Source of the DNA: an uncultured Candidatus Melainabacteria bacterium
Lineage (GTDB): Bacteria > Cyanobacteriota > Vampirovibrionia > Gastranaerophilales > Gastranaerophilaceae
DNA length: 11,554 nucleotides
Direction of reading: 5' to 3'
Assembly: GCA_934675695.1 (NCBI GenBank)
Contig: CAKURN010000021.1
Location: 1 to 11,554, forward strand
Position numbers and translations under genes: made by a program. The notes beneath the pieces are model-generated. The model was not told where the DNA came from. It was given only the letters and a program-made list of their open reading frames with translations, and made no database searches. This document shows, piece by piece, positions 7,633 through 11,554 of the stretch (position 1 is the stretch's first letter; every line of letters starts with the position of its first letter).

Positions 7633-7661
7633 ATACATTAATTACGTAGTTTGGAAAAAAT

Positions 7662-8426
7662 ATGAAAAAAGCATTTACTTTAGCAGAAACCATGATAACT
7701 TTAGTCGTTATCGGAATAATCGCAGCAATTGTCGTTCCTGTTGCTATTCAATCTAAACCTGATGAAAACATTATGAAATTTAAAAAAGCAAATGACACTT
7801 TGTATCAAACGATTTCTACTCTCCTTAATTCAGACAAGTATTATTTAAACGGAAATTTAGGAATAAAACCGAATGGAGATTATGTTGATACTAATAGAGA
7901 TTTAGATGATGCAATGTATTTTTGTAAAACGTTTGCTGAAAATATAAATTATAAAAAACTGGACTGTCACCCTTATAATTATACAAGCAATTCTGATTTT
8001 TATACAGGAGGAGCTTGTTTGAATGATTATACTACTTTTTCCGGATTTAAAGGTGCTGCTGATACATTGTGCGAAAAAGCCCAAACTCAAAACAAAATAA
8101 AAGCAGAAATTGTTCTATCTGATGGAGTCGAAATGTATCAGGGTTCTTCTAGATATTCTTTTGGGATAAATACGAGTAACAGTGCAACTGTTACCCACCC
8201 TGCAGATTGGGACGGACTGTTATATTTACACAAATACAGTGCTCGGGGTTATTATGATGAAACTTCTGTAGATGGTTATAGATGTATAAAGTTATTTTGC
8301 ATTGATGTCGATGGTTTTAACGGTCCTGAAAAACCTTTTGGGTATTTAATTAGAGCCGATGGAAAAATAATCACAGGTCCAAGAGTCGATTCTTGGCTTG
8401 AAAAAAGTATACAAAGTGAAAAGTAA
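7662..8426 (+). CDS. Type IV prepilin-like protein with short leader
   Basis: A 254-residue prepilin. The four-residue leader MKKA is followed by FTLAETMITLVVIGIIAAIVVP, with cleavage expected between A4 and F5 and the glutamate at mature +5 (E9). The hydrophobic helix runs to about residue 26. The globular part has six cysteines (C88, C102, C119, C137, C208, C213), enough for up to three disulfides, consistent with an extracytoplasmic fold. It ends in CIDVDGFNGPEKPFGYLI (213-230) and RADGKIITG (231-239), the same pattern as the end of the prepilin at 1658-2302. The two are otherwise dissimilar. The ATG follows TGGA by six bases. It is transcribed divergently from the XRE gene and appears monocistronic, ending 11 bases before the convergent nrdG stop. 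Its role as pilus or secretion pseudopilus subunit is not resolvable here. Confidence 0.9.
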   Translation: MKKAFTLAETMITLVVIGIIAAIVVPVAIQSKPDENIMKFKKANDTLYQTISTLLNSDKYYLNGNLGIKPNGDYVDTNRDLDDAMYFCKTFAENINYKKLDCHPYNYTSNSDFYTGGACLNDYTTFSGFKGAADTLCEKAQTQNKIKAEIVLSDGVEMYQGSSRYSFGINTSNSATVTHPADWDGLLYLHKYSARGYYDETSVDGYRCIKLFCIDVDGFNGPEKPFGYLIRADGKIITGPRVDSWLEKSIQSEK

Positions 8427-8437
8427 TTTTATTGTCG

Positions 8438-8932
8438 TTAAGGTAGACAATGAAGTACAACTTGTCCTTCTTTTAGACTTTTTTGTACATCAACTATTTT
8501 TTGGTTTGAACTTCCAACCCATTTTAGGTTGTTGTCATTTAGTTCTTTTTTAAATTCACCATCAACTAAAACATCAATATTCGTTAAATCAATCTTATCT
8601 TTAACTTCTTCCCACAAAAATCCTGTATACAACCACACGGTCTTGTCAGGGAGAGTTGATTTAACTTTTTTTGCTAATCTTAAAACTTCATCTCTATTAA
8701 ATGGGTGCAAAGGATCACCTCCGGAAAACGTTATTCCGGATACGTGGTCTTTTTTTAATGCTTCAAAAAGCTCGTCTTCTGCAGCAGCATCAAATTCGAT
8801 ACCGCTATCAGCATTCCAAGTTTGAGGATTTTGACAACCGTCACAACGATGAGTACAACCCGCTGTCCACAATACAACACGAAGTCCGTCACCATTTAGC
8901 ATGTCGTCTTTTGTAATATTATGATAGTTCAT
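8438..8932 (-). CDS. nrdG: Anaerobic ribonucleoside-triphosphate reductase activating protein (radical SAM)
   Basis: NrdG uses a 4Fe-4S cluster and S-adenosylmethionine to generate the glycyl radical on NrdD. The 164 residues are of typical length for this small radical-SAM enzyme. The cluster motif C-x3-C-x2-C is CTHRCDGC with C26, C30 and C33. The SAM-binding SGGDP is at 70-74, and NGDGLRVVLWTAGC (13-26) is the usual N-terminal signature of the family. The ATG at 8930-8932 has GAGG five bases upstream. It lies 92 bases downstream of nrdD on the same strand, with a hairpin and a TATAAT box in between, so it may be read partly from the nrdD transcript and partly from its own promoter. It is convergent with the second prepilin gene, and no terminator is evident in the 11-base gap. 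Confidence 0.96.
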   Translation of the reverse strand: MNYHNITKDDMLNGDGLRVVLWTAGCTHRCDGCQNPQTWNADSGIEFDAAAEDELFEALKKDHVSGITFSGGDPLHPFNRDEVLRLAKKVKSTLPDKTVWLYTGFLWEEVKDKIDLTNIDVLVDGEFKKELNDNNLKWVGSSNQKIVDVQKSLKEGQVVLHCLP

Positions 8933-8953
8933 ATCAGCCTCACTTTTTTATTC

Positions 8954-8959
8954 ATTATA
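8954..8959 (-). promoter_or_regulatory. Possible internal -10 element for nrdG
   Basis: A perfect TATAAT on the minus strand lies 21 bases before the nrdG ATG, immediately after the nrdD-nrdG hairpin. No good -35 is seen 16-18 bases upstream (TTTCTT and neighbours), so activity is uncertain, but the position would let nrdG be transcribed apart from nrdD. Confidence 0.35.
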
Positions 8960-8963
8960 CTTT

Positions 8964-9003
8964 AAAAATCCCGAGAAAGAAACTTCTTTTGCTCGAGATT
9001 TTT
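8964..9003 (-). terminator. Hairpin with U-tract between nrdD and nrdG
   Basis: On the minus-strand RNA, AAAAAUCUCGAG (9003-8992) pairs with CUCGGGAUUUUU (8975-8964), a 12-base stem with one U-G pair. It continues, after a two-base bulge, into AAAGA/UCUUU closed by a four-base loop. The 3' arm ends in five U, so it resembles an intrinsic terminator or attenuator. It lies 21 bases after the nrdD stop. Since nrdG follows on the same strand, it could reduce nrdG relative to nrdD or protect the nrdD message end. The stem is symmetric enough to work on the other strand too, but no plus-strand gene reads into it. Confidence 0.65.
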
Positions 9004-9024
9004 AAATTTTTAACAAATATTTTT

Positions 9025-11253
9025 TTACATTGAGACTCTATCTTTTATTTCTTCCATTTTATGATCAGCCAAACGAGAATCACCTTTTACTCTGGAATAC
9101 GCCAAATAGCCGTTCATTCTATCGATTTTTGTTAGATTTTTTGAACCGCATTTTGGGCATACGTCCATATTTAGTTCTTGGTGTCCACAATCATCACAAT
9201 AAGACAATGAAAGATTTACTCCTTCGTAGAAACCTTTATCCATCGCACGTCTGATTAGGGTTTCTACTGCTTTTGTATTGTATGAAATAGGATATTTTAC
9301 GTATTGAATTTTTCCGCCGTTCATCAAATTCCAAAATCTTCCTTCGATATCTTGTTTTTCAATAGGACTGATATTTTCTGAAACATGGCAGTGAAAAGAA
9401 TTTGATACGTAAGGTTTATCAGATACGTTTTCTACAATACCGTATTTTTTTCTGAATTGTTTTACTTGCAAACCGCACAAGTTTTCAGCAGGAGTACCAT
9501 ACAAAGCATATAACCAACCGTCTTCTTTTTTAAATTCATCAACTTTTTTGTTTATATATTCCATAACTTCTAGTGCGAATTGTCCGTCTTGAACCAATGA
9601 TTTTCCGTTATGAAGTTCTTGCAACTCGTTTAGTGCAGTAATTCCAAACGACGCTGTTGCTGATTTTAGTAGAGGTTTGATTTTTTCATTGTATTTTAAA
9701 TGACCACCATAAAATCCACCTTCGCAATAAGCCAAAGGATTAACAGAAGCTCTCATTTCGCCTAGATATTCGTATGTTCTAATGTGTATTTTTCTAATTA
9801 ATTGCATATAATAATCTAATACATCATAGAAGTTTTTGCTTTCTTGTTGAGCTTTTGCATAAATCATAGGCAAATGAAGACTGATTGCACCGATATTGAA
9901 TCTGCCTACAAAAACAGGTTTGTCGTTTTCATCGGCAGCGTACATTCCACCTCTTTCAAACCAAGGAGATAAAAACGCACGACAACCCATAGGAGAAACG
10001 ACTCTATTGTATTTTTTATACATAGAAGCAACATAGCCTTCTCCGGACAGACTCAACCAATCAGGATACATTGTTTTTTTAGAACATTCGACGCCTGCAT
10101 TGAACAAATCTTCTGAAATTTTGCCTTTTCCATGGAGGTTTTCGTCATATAAGAAAACGATTTTTGGGAACAATACAGGTTTTTTGCATTCTTTTTTGCC
10201 TTGTCCGCCTGAGCGAGTTTTTAAACAAGCTAAAGTTGCCATTTTTTCAAATTCAGAAGTACCAAGACCTGTTGTCACTGTAATAAATGGATAATCTCCA
10301 CGAGAAGATGCTACTGTGTTGAATTTGTATTCCCAACCTTGGAAACCTTGTTCAAAATCAGATTTAACGTCTTTTTTTGCTTCTTCTCTAGCTTTTTCAA
10401 GAGAAAGACCCATGCAGATATATCTTTCGTATTGTCTTTCGTATGTTTTTTCTGCATAAGGAGCAAGAATTTTATCCACTTCTGGAACTGTAAAACCGCC
10501 GTATTGTTGGCTTGCAGCTGCCATAACAATATCACCTATGACATCAAACGCTACATCTAGAGATTTTGGCTCATTGTACCAGATGTTGCCCATTTCAAAA
10601 CCGCCTTTTAAAACAGACGCCACATCAAATAAACAACAATTCATAGTATCACGACGAGCTGACATATCGTGAATATAGATATAACCTTCTTTAATTGCTT
10701 GCAAATCTTCTACAGTCAAGAAGAATTTTTTGTATAATTCTTTATTTAATTCGTTAAAAATCAAAGAACGTTTTGTAGAAACCAAAGTAGAATCTGCATT
10801 TGCGTTTTCTTTGTCACCTATATACATGATTCTTTGTGATTCTTGGTAAACTTTGTCTAACATGTGAACAAAATCACGTTTGTAGTTTCTATAGTTTCTG
10901 TAGCTTTCTGCAACAGAAGGAGAAAGGGCAGAAAGAGCACTTTCTACGATATTGTGCATTTGTGCAATTTCGACTTCGTCTTTATTCATTTCTAAAACAG
11001 AATTGTTTACGAATGTACAGATATCTTTGATTTGTTTATCTGAAAAAGTAACGAGCATTCTTGTTGCTGATTTTTTAATTGCATCTACTACTTTTTGTAT
11101 GTTGTATTTTTCTTTTGTACCGTCTTTTTTTACTATTGTAATATTGCTTAAATTTTTTCTTGAAAAATTCAAGACATTAGCAATAGTATCAGTCATATTC
11201 GGATTATGGAGTTTGTTGTTCGCTTGCTCTATATCGTTTGAAATCTTTTGCAT
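9025..11253 (-). CDS. nrdD: Anaerobic (class III) ribonucleoside-triphosphate reductase
   Basis: This oxygen-sensitive glycyl-radical enzyme reduces ribonucleoside triphosphates to deoxynucleotides in the cytoplasm. The 742 residues are full length. An N-terminal ATP-cone (about 37-130, ITIVKKDGTKEKYNIQKVV onward) provides allosteric control of activity. The catalytic barrel has HDMSARRDTMNCCLFD (195-210) with the conserved cysteine region, and SPMGCRAFLSP (420-430) with the likely thiyl-radical cysteine C424. Four zinc-site cysteines (C686, C689, C699, C702) precede the glycyl-radical loop RMNGYLAYSRVKGDSR (712-727), with G715 as the radical site. The protein ends in a family-like ...EEIKDRVSM. 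The ATG at 11251-11253 is certain from a perfect AGGAGG seven bases upstream. It precedes nrdG, its activating partner. No NrdR boxes were recognisable upstream. Confidence 0.97.
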   Translation of the reverse strand: MQKISNDIEQANNKLHNPNMTDTIANVLNFSRKNLSNITIVKKDGTKEKYNIQKVVDAIKKSATRMLVTFSDKQIKDICTFVNNSVLEMNKDEVEIAQMHNIVESALSALSPSVAESYRNYRNYKRDFVHMLDKVYQESQRIMYIGDKENANADSTLVSTKRSLIFNELNKELYKKFFLTVEDLQAIKEGYIYIHDMSARRDTMNCCLFDVASVLKGGFEMGNIWYNEPKSLDVAFDVIGDIVMAAASQQYGGFTVPEVDKILAPYAEKTYERQYERYICMGLSLEKAREEAKKDVKSDFEQGFQGWEYKFNTVASSRGDYPFITVTTGLGTSEFEKMATLACLKTRSGGQGKKECKKPVLFPKIVFLYDENLHGKGKISEDLFNAGVECSKKTMYPDWLSLSGEGYVASMYKKYNRVVSPMGCRAFLSPWFERGGMYAADENDKPVFVGRFNIGAISLHLPMIYAKAQQESKNFYDVLDYYMQLIRKIHIRTYEYLGEMRASVNPLAYCEGGFYGGHLKYNEKIKPLLKSATASFGITALNELQELHNGKSLVQDGQFALEVMEYINKKVDEFKKEDGWLYALYGTPAENLCGLQVKQFRKKYGIVENVSDKPYVSNSFHCHVSENISPIEKQDIEGRFWNLMNGGKIQYVKYPISYNTKAVETLIRRAMDKGFYEGVNLSLSYCDDCGHQELNMDVCPKCGSKNLTKIDRMNGYLAYSRVKGDSRLADHKMEEIKDRVSM

Positions 11254-11266
11254 TAAAATTCCTCCT
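11251..11266 (-). promoter_or_regulatory. Strong ribosome binding site of nrdD
   Basis: A full AGGAGG (minus strand, 11261-11266) precedes the ATG with seven bases between. It is the strongest ribosome site in the window, most others being AGGA or GGAG, and suggests high translation of nrdD. Confidence 0.85.
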
Positions 11267-11554
11267 AAACTGCAATAATTGCCTTTTTCCCTATATTTGC
11301 TCCAATAAAAAAATGAAAGTATTTGCTATCGTTAATGCACAGATAAAATATTTTCTTCTTTATTTTTTACTTACCTTATATTACTACATATTTTTGTCAT
11401 GGTCATCAGTTATTTTTATTAAAAAGTAATTTATTTTTTTTAAGATAGGTTAAATACAATGAAGACCGAAAAAACTTTATTTTACATATTTTTACTTTAC
11501 AAAAATATTTTTAATTATAAGCGTCATGACAATTTTATTTTGTTTCTATAGAAT
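11267..11554. other. AT-rich intergenic stretch upstream of nrdD, no gene supported
   Basis: Almost entirely A and T runs. The reading frames present are short and hydrophobic: 38 codons at 11313-11429 and 30 codons at 11459-11551, both plus strand and without convincing ribosome sites. Possible -10 boxes for nrdD on the minus strand are TATAGG close to the gene (within 11286-11297) and TATAAT at 11514-11519, but neither has a good -35. A palindrome GTCATGAC lies at 11523-11530. I see no NrdR box pair, FNR site or riboswitch that I can defend. Confidence 0.5.

Larger units (their letters stand above)
7576..7652. repeat. Perfect 11-base inverted repeat, candidate XRE operator pair
   Basis: AAACTACGTAA at 7576-7586 and its exact reverse complement TTACGTAGTTT at 7642-7652 flank 55 bases in the intergenic region between the divergent XRE gene and the second prepilin. 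Each arm has a TACGTA palindromic core. A third related sequence on the minus strand, TTACGC, covers 7550-7555; its CGTAA (read on plus) begins 31 bases from that of the left arm, about three helical turns. Such spaced inverted sites near promoters are typical of phage-type and XRE repressors. The right arm would lie just downstream of the proposed prepilin transcription start. Binding is inferred. Confidence 0.5.

Noticed and set aside
8379..8396. CCAAGA-N6-TCTTGG hairpin near the end of the second prepilin gene, possible terminator
   Set aside because: It lies inside coding sequence with only six pairs, and on neither strand is it followed directly by a T-run.
11287..11385. CCCTATATTTGC and CCTTATATTACT as a pair of NrdR boxes
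   Set aside because: Each agrees only with the central TATAT-like part, the flanking bases do not fit, and the roughly 80-base separation is much larger than usual for paired boxes.
11313..11429. Small plus-strand frame of 38 codons with a hydrophobic middle, possible small membrane protein
   Set aside because: There is no ribosome site before the ATG, no promoter, and hydrophobic phenylalanine/leucine/tyrosine stretches are expected by chance in such AT-rich DNA.
11523..11530. Palindrome GTCATGAC, with a similar GTCATGGTCAT around 11396-11406, as possible regulator sites
   Set aside because: Eight-base palindromes are expected dozens of times in a window of this size, the second copy is not symmetric, and neither fits an FNR or NrdR consensus.
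11459..11551. Plus-strand frame of 30 codons beginning MKTEKT near the right edge
   Set aside because: It is too short, has only a weak AGG nine bases upstream, and its composition is that of random AT-rich sequence.
1..11554. Search for tRNA genes, CRISPR repeats, insertion sequence ends and phage genes
   Set aside because: No cloverleaf-like GGTTCGAnTCC arms, no regularly spaced direct repeats and no transposase or integrase motifs were seen on either strand.

Overview
The window is strongly AT-rich and densely coded, with tight operons and AAA/AAT-heavy codon use. Two prepilins carry an A^F-T-L-[AT]-E cleavage site and a C-terminal I-D-x-[DN]-G-x-x-G-P motif, and there is an oxygen-sensitive class III ribonucleotide reductase with its activase. 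Together these suggest an anaerobic, probably gut-associated bacterium. My best guess is the non-photosynthetic cyanobacterial sister group (Vampirovibrionia/Melainabacteria, Gastranaerophilales). That placement is an inference from protein style, not a database result.

Layout. (1) Positions 1-1517, minus strand: the proline operon proB-proA, with proA cut off by the left edge. (2) Positions 1518-1657: a divergent intergenic region with one plausible sigma-70-type promoter in each direction. (3) Positions 1658-7199, plus strand: four nearly abutting genes (gaps of 3, 7 and 0 bases). They encode a type IV prepilin-like protein, a GAF/HD-GYP cyclic-di-GMP phosphodiesterase-like protein, an exported TPR protein and the ComM/YifB AAA+ ATPase. 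(4) Positions 7196-7513, minus strand: a small XRE-family repressor-like gene convergent with comM, their stop codons overlapping. (5) Positions 7514-7661: a divergent control region with a perfect 11-base inverted repeat. (6) Positions 7662-8426, plus strand: a second prepilin. (7) Positions 8438-11253, minus strand: nrdD-nrdG, separated by a strong hairpin followed by a TATAAT box. (8) Positions 11254-11554: AT-rich DNA with no gene I can support.

How the genes may work together. proB and proA perform the first two steps of proline synthesis from glutamate. nrdD and nrdG make deoxynucleotides without oxygen. The central operon is the most interesting part. It combines a pilin-like surface or DNA-uptake subunit, a second-messenger phosphodiesterase, an exported scaffold-like protein and a helicase known for integrating DNA taken up during transformation. 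This suggests a pilus or competence module under c-di-GMP control, although comM-family genes are also common outside competence loci. The second prepilin appears to be controlled separately, probably by the neighbouring XRE regulator.

I found no tRNA, rRNA, CRISPR array, insertion sequence or phage element, and no system that is clearly new. The operon composition and the pilin/XRE control region are the best leads.
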